Of a stretch of DNA of 35,884 nt, positions 16,113 through 24,028 are shown one piece after another. The notes under the pieces were generated by a model that saw only the letters and a program-made list of their open reading frames with translations, was not told where the DNA came from and searched no databases. Position 1 is the first letter of the stretch, and each line of letters begins with the position of its first letter. This DNA is from CAYPHJ01 sp964410485 (lineage in GTDB: Bacteria > Desulfobacterota > Binatia > UBA9968): assembly GCA_964410485.1 (NCBI GenBank), contig CAYPHJ010000043.1, positions 1 through 35,884 on the forward strand, in the 5' to 3' direction. Made by a program: the position numbers and the translations under genes.

Positions 16113-16739
16113 TCAAAAATTGCGCCAATTCGGAAATGACTTGTCTCGATAGAGTTGGTTGACATCCACCGGGAGAGCAACACCGCTGCCTTGGAGATAC
16201 TCGGCTATGGGTTTCAGGGGGAGACCGACTGCTGCGAGGTAATCGCCGGTGAGGGATTCGATCAGGATTGAGCCTCGGTTCTGTACCGAATAGGCCCCCG
16301 CCTTATCGAGAGACTCATCATAGGCGAGATAGCGCTCGATATCGTTATCCGAGTAGTTACGCATCTTGACGAAAACCTTTTCAACCGCACTGAGACCCGG
16401 GCCGCCGAGGCCGTCGGCAATGACCACGCTCGTGTAAATCAGATGGGTTCGGCCCGAAAGTTGCCGCAAGATATTCTTTGCGTCGCGACGCGATTTGGGC
16501 TTGCCGATCTTCGTGCCGTCGATCTCGATGAGCGTGTCGCTGCCGATGATAATGCTCTGCGGATACTGCCGCGCGATGGAGCCAACTTTGCCGATAGCAA
16601 AATCGAGGACCTCCTTTTCGATGGAGCGGTGGAGCGACGGTATTTCTTCGTATCGCGGCGGGATAACTGCGAACGCGACACCGAGAAGTTCGAGTATCTG
16701 GCGGCGTCGTGGTGAACTCGAGGCGAGAATGATTCTCAT
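16113..16739 (-). CDS. maf: Maf-like nucleoside triphosphate pyrophosphatase
   Basis: A 208-aa Maf/YhdE-family house-cleaning enzyme that hydrolyses dTTP/UTP or modified NTPs to the monophosphate and PPi. N-terminal LASSSPRRRQILELLG is the family signature, followed by the ESVDERE-equivalent segment PPRYEEI, then IIGSDTLIEIDGTKIGKP and DKAGAYSVQNRGSILIESL, with SLTGDYLAAVGLPL near the end. The length is typical of the family. It lies between the receiver gene and the binding-protein gene, all on the minus strand. Maf paralogues differ in substrate; dTTP/UTP type is the best guess. Confidence 0.93.
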   Translation of the reverse strand: MRIILASSSPRRRQILELLGVAFAVIPPRYEEIPSLHRSIEKEVLDFAIGKVGSIARQYPQSIIIGSDTLIEIDGTKIGKPKSRRDAKNILRQLSGRTHLIYTSVVIADGLGGPGLSAVEKVFVKMRNYSDNDIERYLAYDESLDKAGAYSVQNRGSILIESLTGDYLAAVGLPLKPIAEYLQGSGVALPVDVNQLYRDKSFPNWRNF

Positions 16740-16793
16740 CAGCGGTCGGAGTCAAGCCGTTGAATCAGTCTTTTCGGCTACGGCGGCGCGCCG

Positions 16794-17714
16794 TCACGAA
16801 TACCACAGCTCACGGAAACGAACGGCAACCACCTGCTCGTAAGCAACCGGGTGGGGGAGATGGCCGACGGATTGAGCGAACCGGTTGAGCCCAGCTATGG
16901 ATTGTTCACCGATAACCGGATCATAGAACGGCAGGTCCCGTTCAACGATTTTAACAATGAGTTCGGCCGCTTCCTTGGGAAACTTGCGCTGGCCAACACT
17001 GGCCGCTAGCCCTGGGTCAGCACGTAACGCTCTTTGAGTTTTTACGATTGCTCGTATGGCTGCGGCAGCGCACTCTGGCTCGCGCTCGATTAAAGCGTCG
17101 GTTGTGGCAAGCGCGGCAAATGTGAATTGCCGCGTTGCGCCAGGATCATCGCCGCGCCGCACGTCCAACAGGATCTTGCCAACTCCGCGGCTCACTGCCG
17201 TTTCACTCCCCATGGCGTTGGCCCAGAAGCCGTCAATGGCGCCGGTTTCCAGGGCGCGCGCAGCAAACACGCCGAAGGAGACGTCGCGTGCCTTTGCGCC
17301 GGGTAGCTCCACAATCTGCAAGTCCCGATCAGGATCGATGTGAGCCTCGATCAGCATCTGGCGCAAGGCGAGGTCCGGCCCTTCCGCCGCTGTGAGCCGC
17401 AAACCCTTGAGCGCGTGGATGTCGCCACGTTTCGCCGCAAGATCGGCGCGCACCACCAGCAGCCACGGCGTTCCTTGGGAAAGCGCGACGAGCAGTTTCA
17501 CGCCCTCCCAGCGCGGAAATTCCGTCAAGAGGTCATGGACTGAGCCGGCGATCATGGCATCGGCGGCTCCGGCACGCAGTGCCCTGGTCGCTCCGAGCAT
17601 CGGAACGAGCTCAATATGGGCGGCCAAGCCTTCGCTCTCAAAGTAGCCGAGCTCCTGGGCTGCGAGTGCCGGAAAACAGGTGTTGCTCACGAGATCAACC
17701 GCTGCAATGCGCAT
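16794..17714 (-). CDS. NMT1/SsuA-like substrate-binding protein without signal peptide
   Basis: A 306-aa type-2 periplasmic-binding-fold protein of the ABC nitrate/sulfonate/THI5-like group: MRIAAVDLVSNTCFPALAAQ, then ELGYFESEGL, LRAGAADAMIAGSVHDLL and GAIDGFWANAMGSETAV. The start is at the very beginning of the fold, so no export signal is present, and no ABC permease or ATPase gene is nearby. Such orphan members are very numerous in Binatota-like genomes. It may be a cytosolic ligand-binding protein or THI5-like enzyme; the ligand cannot be told. Confidence 0.85.
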   Translation of the reverse strand: MRIAAVDLVSNTCFPALAAQELGYFESEGLAAHIELVPMLGATRALRAGAADAMIAGSVHDLLTEFPRWEGVKLLVALSQGTPWLLVVRADLAAKRGDIHALKGLRLTAAEGPDLALRQMLIEAHIDPDRDLQIVELPGAKARDVSFGVFAARALETGAIDGFWANAMGSETAVSRGVGKILLDVRRGDDPGATRQFTFAALATTDALIEREPECAAAAIRAIVKTQRALRADPGLAASVGQRKFPKEAAELIVKIVERDLPFYDPVIGEQSIAGLNRFAQSVGHLPHPVAYEQVVAVRFRELWYS

Positions 17715-17792
17715 CTGCTTCTCCTGAGAACTGGGGCGTTCGTTCAGTTGTTAATGAGCTCATTGGTACGTAGACATGCGAGAGCGTTTAAA

Positions 17793-18419
17793 CTACTCTG
17801 TGGCAGCCACACGAGACTTGCGCGGCGATTTTGCAGAGCCTATTCGGGGTAGCTTCGCCAGCAAGCGATACCCCAGAAGCACGCTTAAGACGGCCGCGTA
17901 CTGGAGCGGGCGCCGAATGTCCGCTTTGACCAGCCAGTAGAAATGGAGCACACCGCAGATGGCGGCGATGTAGACCAATCGGTGCAGCTGTTGCCAACGC
18001 TTGCCCAGCCGGCGGATCATTGCCGCCGAGGACGTGATGGCCAAGGGAATCATCACGACGAAACCGAGAAAGCCTACGGTTACATAGGGACGTTTGACGA
18101 TGTCTTGGACCACCGTATGAAAATCAAAAAAATGATCCAAAACCAGGTACGTCAAAAAATGCAGTGTGGCGTAGAAAAATGCAAAGAGCCCAAGGGTCCT
18201 CCGCAACTTGATTAATCCATTGTAGCCCGATAGCCGGCGGGCCGGCGTGACACAGAGCGTCGCCAACAGGATAATGAGCGCCCAGGATCCGGTGAAACGG
18301 GTGATCGCCTCAATGGGATTCGCCCCGAGATTATCTGTGAGAAGGTTATAGACCAATTGGCCCAAGGGGATCAGGCAGATCGTGATCGCCGCCGGGTTCA
18401 GTGCTTGTTGAAGGCTCAA
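17793..18419 (-). CDS. msrQ: MsrQ, heme-binding membrane subunit of the methionine sulfoxide reductase system
   Basis: A 208-aa protein with about six membrane helices of the ferric-reductase-like (YedZ) family. It takes electrons from the quinone pool through b-type hemes and passes them to periplasmic MsrP. Visible features: ITRFTGSWALIILLATLCVTP, GLFAFFYATLHFLTYLVLDH (His in helix) and RRLGKRWQQLHRLVYIAAI, then GVLHFYWLVKADIRRP, which contain the heme-ligand His residues. The msrP gene lies 73 bp upstream on the same strand, a normal msrPQ pair. Confidence 0.94.
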   Translation of the reverse strand: MSLQQALNPAAITICLIPLGQLVYNLLTDNLGANPIEAITRFTGSWALIILLATLCVTPARRLSGYNGLIKLRRTLGLFAFFYATLHFLTYLVLDHFFDFHTVVQDIVKRPYVTVGFLGFVVMIPLAITSSAAMIRRLGKRWQQLHRLVYIAAICGVLHFYWLVKADIRRPLQYAAVLSVLLGYRLLAKLPRIGSAKSPRKSRVAATE

Positions 18420-18492
18420 GATCGACTTCCCGCGTGCTATCCAGGATCATGCACGGCCGTACGTTACCTCTGAGTATAATAATGCTGCTTAG

Positions 18493-19449
18493 CTAGTAGT
18501 ATTTTCTCAGGTCCATTTCGCGGTAGAGATCCGCGACCTGGTCACCATATCCGTTAAACATTAGAGTCTTTCGCCGGAAAAACTCTCCAATGCGCCGCTC
18601 CGTGGCTTGACTCCAGCGAGGATGATTGACCTCGGGGTTTACGTTGGAATAGAAGCCGTATTCTTGCGGTTGCATGAGACTCCATGAAGTTGGCGGTTGG
18701 TTTTCAACGAAACGGATGGAAACAATAGATTTGATGCTCTTGAAGCCGTACTTCCAGGGTACGACCAACCTGATGGGAGCCCCGTTTTGAGCCGGCAAGA
18801 CTTGGCCATACAAGCCGACCGATAAAATGGTGAGCGGGTGCATTGCCTCGTCCATGCGCAGCCCTTCCACATACGGCCACTCGAGAACCGGCGATTTCTG
18901 TCCCGGCATGCGCTTCGGATCATGAAGCGTGACGAATTGAATATACTTTGCGTTCCCGGTTGGCTCCGCCATTCTAATAAGCGCGTTCAACGGAAAACCA
19001 ACCCATGGGATGACCATCGACCATGCTTCGACGCAGCGCAACCGGTAGATCCTTTCCTCGAGCGGAGCTAACCTCATTAGCTCATCGATATCATATGTCT
19101 TGGGCTTCTTGACTTCACCCTCGACAGCGACCGTCCAGGGGCGCGTGGTCAGGTACCTGGCATTGGCCGCGGGGTCGCCCTTGTCCGTGCCGAGTTCATA
19201 AAAGTTATTATAGGTTGTGATGTCCTTGAACGAGTTTAGCTTTTCGGCAGTGCTATAGGGGCTCTTCTGAAGGTTGGTAAGTTTTTCTCCAGCTTCAACT
19301 GTCTTCGGCCCCGCGGCTAGCGCCTTTGCTGTGGCGCCCGAGAACGCCAGTGTAGCCGAGACCGCCAGGATAAATTGACGACGGCTGAAATAGAGTTCCT
19401 TGGGCGTGATTTCCGAAGATTTGATTGGCTCAGGCTTCTTGATGACCAT
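18493..19449 (-). CDS. msrP: MsrP, periplasmic molybdopterin methionine sulfoxide reductase
   Basis: A 318-aa sulfite-oxidase-fold molybdenum enzyme that repairs oxidised methionine in periplasmic proteins. The ATG at 19449 is preferred: GGAGGA lies 5 nt upstream, and the earlier in-frame residues do not resemble the family. A Tat signal follows, with SRRQFILAVSATLAFSG (Arg23-Arg24). The molybdenum ligand is Cys139 in RLRCVEAWSMV, with PWVGFPLNALI and VVPWKYGFKSIKSI also conserved. The partner msrQ is downstream. tatC and tatB/A, needed to export it, are in the same window (30795-31831). Confidence 0.95.
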   Translation of the reverse strand: MVIKKPEPIKSSEITPKELYFSRRQFILAVSATLAFSGATAKALAAGPKTVEAGEKLTNLQKSPYSTAEKLNSFKDITTYNNFYELGTDKGDPAANARYLTTRPWTVAVEGEVKKPKTYDIDELMRLAPLEERIYRLRCVEAWSMVIPWVGFPLNALIRMAEPTGNAKYIQFVTLHDPKRMPGQKSPVLEWPYVEGLRMDEAMHPLTILSVGLYGQVLPAQNGAPIRLVVPWKYGFKSIKSIVSIRFVENQPPTSWSLMQPQEYGFYSNVNPEVNHPRWSQATERRIGEFFRRKTLMFNGYGDQVADLYREMDLRKYY

Positions 19450-19751
19450 GGCATCCTCCGCGTATTCGATTGTGTGCGGGATCGAGCAAATTATCAACTC
19501 GAACGCTGCGCCCTTAACACCGCATTTGCGCAAGCTACACCGCTCGAGTCCTGCCGCATGGTTGTTTATTATCAAGTAGAACGGCTCTGAGCAAAGTCTC
19601 GACAGTGCCACGTGTTAGATGGGCCGGTCGCCCTTTTGGTTGCAACGTGCATGTGGAGGGAAAATGGACGAAGCCGCTGGCTCTAGCGTGGGAAGGACGC
19701 GCCGCTAAGAGATCTTGAGGCCACTGTAGGAGCTCGATCGAAGTTCTGTTG
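19450..19751. other. Intergenic region, no gene seen
   Basis: About 300 bp between msrP and the small minus-strand gene. Open frames here are short and lack ribosome sites and family resemblance. The msrP promoter should lie near 19455-19560, but I see no clear element. Confidence 0.4.
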
Positions 19752-19964
19752 TCAATGGACGTAGCGGCTGTTTTCGCCTGACCCATCGAGTAGCTGCGGC
19801 AACTCGTTGGGATATAAGCCGCTCTTTAGAATCTCGATCAGCGCGACTCGCGCAAGACGGTAGGCTTCGCGGTCGCTAGTAGAATACTCAAACGCGAGTT
19901 CGCCTGCTGCAGCAATTAATTCGCCGAGGCTCGGATTTATCTTTTTGCCGGGGGGATTGTGCAT
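19752..19964 (-). CDS. Small hypothetical helical protein (70 aa)
   Basis: ATG at 19964 with a distant AAAGGG upstream (about 14 nt). The protein is rich in helix formers: LGELIAAAGELAFEY, then DREAYRLARVALIEILKSGL, followed by a short polar tail. Amino acid composition is natural for a soluble helical protein and unlike the neighbouring chance frames. I recognise no domain. It lies alone between msrP and mutY on the same strand. Confidence 0.5.
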   Translation of the reverse strand: MHNPPGKKINPSLGELIAAAGELAFEYSTSDREAYRLARVALIEILKSGLYPNELPQLLDGSGENSRYVH

Positions 19965-20058
19965 TCGTGTGGCCCACCCTTTCTAAGCGACTGGCTGTGT
20001 ATGATTAGACGACCACAACTTAAAAAGGTTTAAGGGACGGCGCCGCTTCTATGGTTTT

Positions 20059-21117
20059 TCAGGCGCTTTTCGGGCCTGGCAAAAGCTTAAGTGCCTTATG
20101 GGTCATCGAGGAGACGGGGTGCTCGAAAATGGCGGAGGGCGGTACCCAGCGCCACCGGGACCGGGAGAGCCGCAATGCGCTCCGAGAGCGAACCTCCAAG
20201 AGAAAAACGCTCGAGCGAATTCTTCTGTACGTAACGCTGTGGCGGAACTGTCCGATGCAAGTCCGCCGGTGAGATTTCGTGCCGATTTCACCCAGGTGGC
20301 GGCTCAAAGTCGATTGCAGGTCTTCACCAGACTGCTTTTCCCCGCCGGGAAGCTCCCAGAGACCGCGTAGTATGCCGCTGTTGGAGCGGCGCCGGAGTAA
20401 GATTCTGCCGCGATACCGGACAATAGCAACAGGCCAGAGAACGGTCGTCATTGCCGGCTTGAGTTTTGTCTGGACTCTCTGGCCCGCGTGTTCGGAGGTC
20501 CGGGTGGCACAAACGTGGGCGAGCGGACAATCGGCACACCGTGGTGTCCGCGGCAAGCATATCCTAGCGCCGAGTTCCATCAGACCTTGATTAAAATATC
20601 CGGGTTGCGAATTGGGCAACAACATGGCTGCTTTTTGGCGTAGCGCGCGGTCATCTTCAGTTTTGAAGACGCGGCTCAGAACGCGCCTGGCGTTTCCATC
20701 GAGCGCAGGGTAACGCTGGCCAAAGGCAATGCTCATCAAAGCGCCAGCCGTATAACTGCCGATGCCGGGCAGTGACAACAAGGTATGGTAATCCCGCGGC
20801 AGTCGTCCTCCGTGGATCGAGACGACTTTGCGCGCGCTTCTTTTTAGATTCTCGGCGCGGCGGTAATAGCCGAGGCCAGACCAGAGCGCGAGGACCTTAC
20901 GTAATGGGGCGCGATCGAGAGCTTTTATGGTAGGAAAGGCTTTCAAAAATCGTTCATAGTGTCGCATCACCGTGGCCACTTGGGTTTGCTGAAGCATCGT
21001 CTCGGCAATCCAAATGGCATACGGATTGGCCGTGCGGCGCCACGGAAGATCTCTATGGGTCTTGTGGTACCAGGCTAGAAGGCGCCGACGAATTGAAACA
21101 AGATTGTCGGACGGCAT
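20059..21117 (-). CDS. mutY: A/G-specific adenine DNA glycosylase MutY
   Basis: A 352-aa base-excision repair enzyme removing adenine mispaired with 8-oxoguanine. HhH-GPD domain: PWRRTANPYAIWIAETMLQQ (catalytic Glu39), LWSGLGYYRRAENL, LLSLPGIGSYTAGALMSIAF, and YPALDGNARRV with the catalytic Asp. The 4Fe-4S loop is CLPRTPRCADCPLAHVC (C-x6-C-x2-C-x5-C pattern). The C-terminal part (about 225-350) is the Nudix-like domain that reads 8-oxoG, with RGLWELPGGEKQSGE. The start overlaps the stop of the lipoprotein gene by one base, so the two are probably coupled. Confidence 0.95.
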   Translation of the reverse strand: MPSDNLVSIRRRLLAWYHKTHRDLPWRRTANPYAIWIAETMLQQTQVATVMRHYERFLKAFPTIKALDRAPLRKVLALWSGLGYYRRAENLKRSARKVVSIHGGRLPRDYHTLLSLPGIGSYTAGALMSIAFGQRYPALDGNARRVLSRVFKTEDDRALRQKAAMLLPNSQPGYFNQGLMELGARICLPRTPRCADCPLAHVCATRTSEHAGQRVQTKLKPAMTTVLWPVAIVRYRGRILLRRRSNSGILRGLWELPGGEKQSGEDLQSTLSRHLGEIGTKSHRRTCIGQFRHSVTYRRIRSSVFLLEVRSRSALRLSRSRWRWVPPSAIFEHPVSSMTHKALKLLPGPKSA

Positions 21118-21530
21118 CAGCGGGCCGTCCCGACGACCAGGGTCATACTGGAGCCATCATTGCTCTCGACAACAGTGATCACCAGGGTTTGTCCTTCTTT
21201 GGTGTAGGATACTACGCCGCCACGGGAGATAACGCTTACGCTGGAACGCCAGCCGCGGCTTGTCATCTCCCTACGGTAAAAGTCGATGACCTCCTTGGGC
21301 TTTATCTTGCCCTGAAAAGATGCCTGTCCGCCGCTGAAACCAGGAACTGAAAGTGCTGCTTCCCGCTCGTGCGCTTTTGACATTCCCGGCGGAACTGGAA
21401 TGTTAACTCCAGCAATGGTTTCTTCTTGAGCCCGGTCGCAGGAAGCCAAGAGTAAAGCCAGGACCAGCCACGCTGCTGTCCGGTCAGAGTTGATCAGCCA
21501 CTTGAAGAACATCCTTGCCCTCCTGTTCAC
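21117..21530 (-). CDS. Putative lipoprotein of unknown function
   Basis: A 137-aa protein with a basic N-terminus, a hydrophobic stretch (AAWLVLALLLASC) and a lipobox ending in Cys, so likely lipid-anchored. The mature part includes GKIKPKEVIDFYRREMTSRG, a segment common in small lipoproteins that contact or act with outer-membrane components, then a beta-rich end (TLVITVVESNDGSSMTLVVG). I do not know its function. It overlaps the MFS gene by 4 bp upstream and mutY by 1 bp downstream, forming a three-gene coupled set. Confidence 0.8.
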   Translation of the reverse strand: MNRRARMFFKWLINSDRTAAWLVLALLLASCDRAQEETIAGVNIPVPPGMSKAHEREAALSVPGFSGGQASFQGKIKPKEVIDFYRREMTSRGWRSSVSVISRGGVVSYTKEGQTLVITVVESNDGSSMTLVVGTAR

Positions 21531-22840
21531 GCTGAGATTTTGGAACTGCCCCGTCGTCCTGCTGGGTTACCGCCCGCTGCTTTACTGTTGGAATTCGGCG
21601 GCTTCGGCAGCCCTAAAATGAACCAGGCCAGCAAAATGGCGACACCCAGGAACTGTGGCAGGGACGGGGCGAGGTGAATGAGCGCGCCGCCGAGAATGCC
21701 GCCTGCGGACGCTCCAACGAAGCCAAAAAAAGTGTACACTCCTGTCGCGGCGCCGCGTCCGCCGGTAGGAATTTGTTGTGTGAGAAATGTCGGCAGTAGC
21801 GGTTGATACAAACTGTAGCCAAAAAAGAAAGCCGCGCCGCTAGCATAAAGTAGGAAATCGTAGTGCGCGCCGAACAGATAAATGGTATATCCGACGAGGG
21901 CTGTTGACCAGCCGATGACAATAGGAAGACGAAAACGGCCGCTTTTCTCGGCCTGGCGCATGTACGGAAACACCAGGAGGGCGCTGGGCAAAAAGATGAT
22001 GAGGTACACCCGCCACAACTCCGCTTTGTCGAGCCCAAGTTCCATCCAACTGAGAGGATACGTGAAGAAGAAGAGGTTGAGCGTGAGCGAGAGAACAAAG
22101 GTTGCTGTGAAGATCGGGCGCAATTCTCGATGTAGGAGAATCGGTTTGAAGGGAACGGGTTTTTCGTTGTGCTTTGTTGAATCACCCTGGGGAAAGAAAA
22201 TCGCCGCCAGCACCATGGCTAGAAGCGCGAGGGCGGCCAAAACGTAAAACAAGCCGCTCAATTCAATTCTTGCGGCAAGCAGTGGCCCTCCCAAGATACC
22301 GATGATAAAAGCAGACCCGATGGCAAGTCCAGTGATTGTAAAAGCCTGAGTACGAACCGTCGGCCTCGTCAGATCGGCTAACGCCGCCAATGCCACCGAG
22401 CCCACCGCTCCTGCGCCTTGGATCACCCGGGCGACAATCAGCTGGGAAATGTTATGGGCCAGTCCACAGGCGATGCTGCCCAAGGCAAACACGGCGAGTC
22501 CAGCAATCAAAACCGGCCGCCGTCCCCAGCGGTCGCTGGCCCATCCCAGCGGTATCTGAAGGATACTTTGCGTCAGCGCGTAGATTCCCAATGCAACTCC
22601 GGCAAGCGCCGCGCTTGCTCCGGGGTAGCGCACGGCATAGGCGCTGAATATCGGTAGCATTAGAAAAATGCCCAGCAATCGCAGTGCGCAAATCAGACTG
22701 ACGACAATGATAGGTCCGATCTCACCGCGGTTAAAAGAATGACTTTTGTCGGCCAAGGTGTGGTGCCCGCTCTGGTACACTGTTCGCTCGGAGAAGGTTC
22801 CGCTCAATGTACACGGTTTGGAAAAAATGGGAAGGGGCAC
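21527..22840 (-). CDS. MFS transporter (YajR-like drug/proton antiporter type)
   Basis: A 12-helix major facilitator of up to 437 aa. The loop 2-3 motif is GWASDRWGRRPVL, preceded by LGIYALTQSILQIP; helix 4-5 has RVIQGAGAVGSVALAALADLT. The repeat of this half-domain pattern in the C-terminal half is normal for the family. Residues 1-37 before the first helix are unlike a normal N-terminus, and no ribosome site is visible at 22840; the true start could be the in-frame GTG near 22780 or TTG near 22756. The substrate is unknown; an efflux role is likely from similarity. Its stop overlaps the lipoprotein start. Confidence 0.88.
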   Translation of the reverse strand: MPLPIFSKPCTLSGTFSERTVYQSGHHTLADKSHSFNRGEIGPIIVVSLICALRLLGIFLMLPIFSAYAVRYPGASAALAGVALGIYALTQSILQIPLGWASDRWGRRPVLIAGLAVFALGSIACGLAHNISQLIVARVIQGAGAVGSVALAALADLTRPTVRTQAFTITGLAIGSAFIIGILGGPLLAARIELSGLFYVLAALALLAMVLAAIFFPQGDSTKHNEKPVPFKPILLHRELRPIFTATFVLSLTLNLFFFTYPLSWMELGLDKAELWRVYLIIFLPSALLVFPYMRQAEKSGRFRLPIVIGWSTALVGYTIYLFGAHYDFLLYASGAAFFFGYSLYQPLLPTFLTQQIPTGGRGAATGVYTFFGFVGASAGGILGGALIHLAPSLPQFLGVAILLAWFILGLPKPPNSNSKAAGGNPAGRRGSSKISA

Positions 22841-22845
22841 TCCCT

Positions 22846-22930
22846 CGCTGCGCGAGGAATCTCAAATAGCAGATTTCAGATTTCAGAATTTCGGGCAGTA
22901 TCTGAGATCTGAAATTTGTTATCTGAGATC
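22846..22930. repeat. Dispersed repeat, copy 1, with hairpin potential
   Basis: Bases 22846-22885 match 30603-30642 at 36 of 40 positions. The following sequence (ATCTGAAATTTGTTATCTG) is an imperfect reverse complement of AAATAGCAGATTTCAGAT, so the element can fold into a hairpin. Its end reaches the tatD stop codon. Confidence 0.7.
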
Positions 22931-23707
22931 GAGCGGAGCGAGGACCGCCCGAGCCGATTTCCACCAGGGATCCTTATCGATCAACCGGAGAAAGTTTGCG
23001 TGCACCGTTCGAGTTAGCGCGTCCGTGGAGAGCCCTCTGATCTGCGCAAGCGTCTGAATGACTCGTTGGAGGTCTACCGGCATGCCCTCGATGCCCTCCA
23101 ACCACTTCAGCCCGCCCGGATTGTCAGTTTCCGTCAGGAGCAGGTGATCGGGAATCAGTCTCGCGATAGCTCTGATCATGTCGGAATAAAACAATTCAAC
23201 GCCAATGGTGAAATAGGCTCCCCATTGTACGTACGGCCGCAATAACGACAGCGGCCCCGAATACCAGTGGATGATGGCGCGCGAAATATCGAAATGCTCC
23301 AGAAGGTCGAGAATTTCCTTCTCGCCCCCCTTGGTATGGAGATTGACGACCTTCTTTTGTTCTCTCGCCGCCGCAAGAAAATATTCCAACACCTTGCGCT
23401 GTGCCGGAAATTGGGACGCGTCTTTGATCCAATGAAAATCAAGTCCGATTTCGCCGATTGCCGGGCTCTGATCGATGAGCGGACCCAACGTGTGCAGCCG
23501 ATGTGCGTACTCCGGCGCTCGTCTTGGATGTATGCCAAAGGTCGGCAGCACCAGATCGCACCTTTCGCCGATTTCAACGGAGATTCGGTACGACGGAATA
23601 TCCATCGCCACTGCAACGGTAAAAACCTGGTGCTCTCTGATTTGCCTTAGCGCTGCGTCTCGCTCCACGCCGTATTTGTCCAGATGGGCGTGACCGTCAA
23701 TCAACAT
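22919..23707 (-). CDS. TatD-family metal-dependent hydrolase
   Basis: A 262-aa amidohydrolase-fold protein. MLIDGHAHLDKYG provides the first metal-binding HxH; later metal-site residues are in AIGEIGLDFHW (Glu), VVNLHTKGG (His), AIIHWYSG (His) and LLTETDNPGG (Asp). TatD enzymes act as 3'-5' DNA exonucleases or related hydrolases. The length and motifs are complete, but the last codons (LDLR then TAA) fall in the dispersed hairpin repeat, so the natural C-terminus may have been altered. It diverges from the small RNA unit that starts 100 bp upstream. Confidence 0.9.
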   Translation of the reverse strand: MLIDGHAHLDKYGVERDAALRQIREHQVFTVAVAMDIPSYRISVEIGERCDLVLPTFGIHPRRAPEYAHRLHTLGPLIDQSPAIGEIGLDFHWIKDASQFPAQRKVLEYFLAAAREQKKVVNLHTKGGEKEILDLLEHFDISRAIIHWYSGPLSLLRPYVQWGAYFTIGVELFYSDMIRAIARLIPDHLLLTETDNPGGLKWLEGIEGMPVDLQRVIQTLAQIRGLSTDALTRTVHANFLRLIDKDPWWKSARAVLAPLDLR

Positions 23708-23808
23708 AGGATTTACTTAGCTTGAATCTTCGCGCATGGAAAGGGCCGCCTGCGCCCCTTCTTCCAAGCGGAAAATCGTTTCCGCGAACCAATCGAAGGA
23801 AAATCCGG

Positions 23809-23837
23809 TTGACAGATCGGACCGGCTTCTTTACACT
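23809..23837 (+). promoter_or_regulatory. Consensus sigma-70 promoter of the small RNA/peptide unit
   Basis: TTGACA (23809-23814), 17-bp spacer, TACACT (23832-23837). The predicted start is near 23844, only about 26 nt before the 13-codon ORF. This is among the best sigma-70 matches in the window. Confidence 0.75.
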
Positions 23838-23869
23838 GCTTTTCAGCAGGGAAAGGAGGTGGTCCAAAC

Positions 23870-23911
23870 ATGATTGATAAATGTAGTGACTGCGAGGTGG
23901 CTGAGACTTAG
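23870..23911 (+). CDS. 13-residue mini-ORF with CxxC (MIDKCSDCEVAET)
   Basis: ATG at 23870 placed 10 nt after AGGAGG (23854-23859), one of the strongest ribosome sites possible, then 13 sense codons and TAG. The peptide has a Cys-Ser-Asp-Cys motif that could bind metal. The last codons (GAG GTG GCT GAG) form one side of the long internal stem of the RNA, so translation and folding must compete. It could be a functional micropeptide, a leader peptide that controls RNA folding, or a decoy ribosome site. Confidence 0.45.
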   Translation: MIDKCSDCEVAET

Positions 23912-23978
23912 GCTCTAGGCGGAATCTTTGACGGGGGTTCGGGCCTGGAGCCTGGGAATCCCCCTCAGTCCACCTAGG

Positions 23979-24028
23979 GGTCCGCTCCATCTGATCGCGT
24001 TGTCGGTTCTGATGGAGCGGGCCTTTTT
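23979..24028 (+). terminator. Intrinsic terminator of the small RNA unit
   Basis: GGTCCGCTCCATC (23979-23991) pairs with GATGGAGCGGGCC (24011-24023), 13 bp with one G-U, followed by TTTTTA. It overlaps the 3' end of the HEAT-repeat gene (stop at 24027-24029) on the opposite strand. Confidence 0.85.

Larger units (their letters stand above)
23844..24028 (+). ncRNA. Candidate free-standing structured RNA with mini-ORF
   Basis: The unit runs from the predicted start to the terminator T-run (about 180 nt). Near the 5' end AAAGGAGGTGGTCC (23852-23865) can pair with 14 nt of the 16S rRNA 3' tail (GGATCACCTCCTTT), including one G-U. Internal stems: AGGTGGCTGAG (23895-23905) with CTCAG-T-CCACCT (23964-23975), 11 bp with one bulge; GGGGGTT (23933-23939) with AA-T-CCCCC (23957-23964), sharing one base with the first. 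A 13-bp terminator hairpin ends it. Neighbouring genes are both on the minus strand, so it cannot be a leader for a downstream gene. I believe similar elements recur in related genomes but I cannot name an RNA family. Confidence 0.6.

Noticed and set aside
19535..19786. Minus-strand 83-codon frame between msrP and the small helical gene
   Set aside because: It overlaps the adjacent candidate gene, has no ribosome site and a composition unlike real proteins here.
23697..23990. Minus-strand open frame of 97 codons over the small RNA unit
   Set aside because: No ribosome site, unnatural composition, and it runs through the promoter, stems and terminator of the plus-strand unit.
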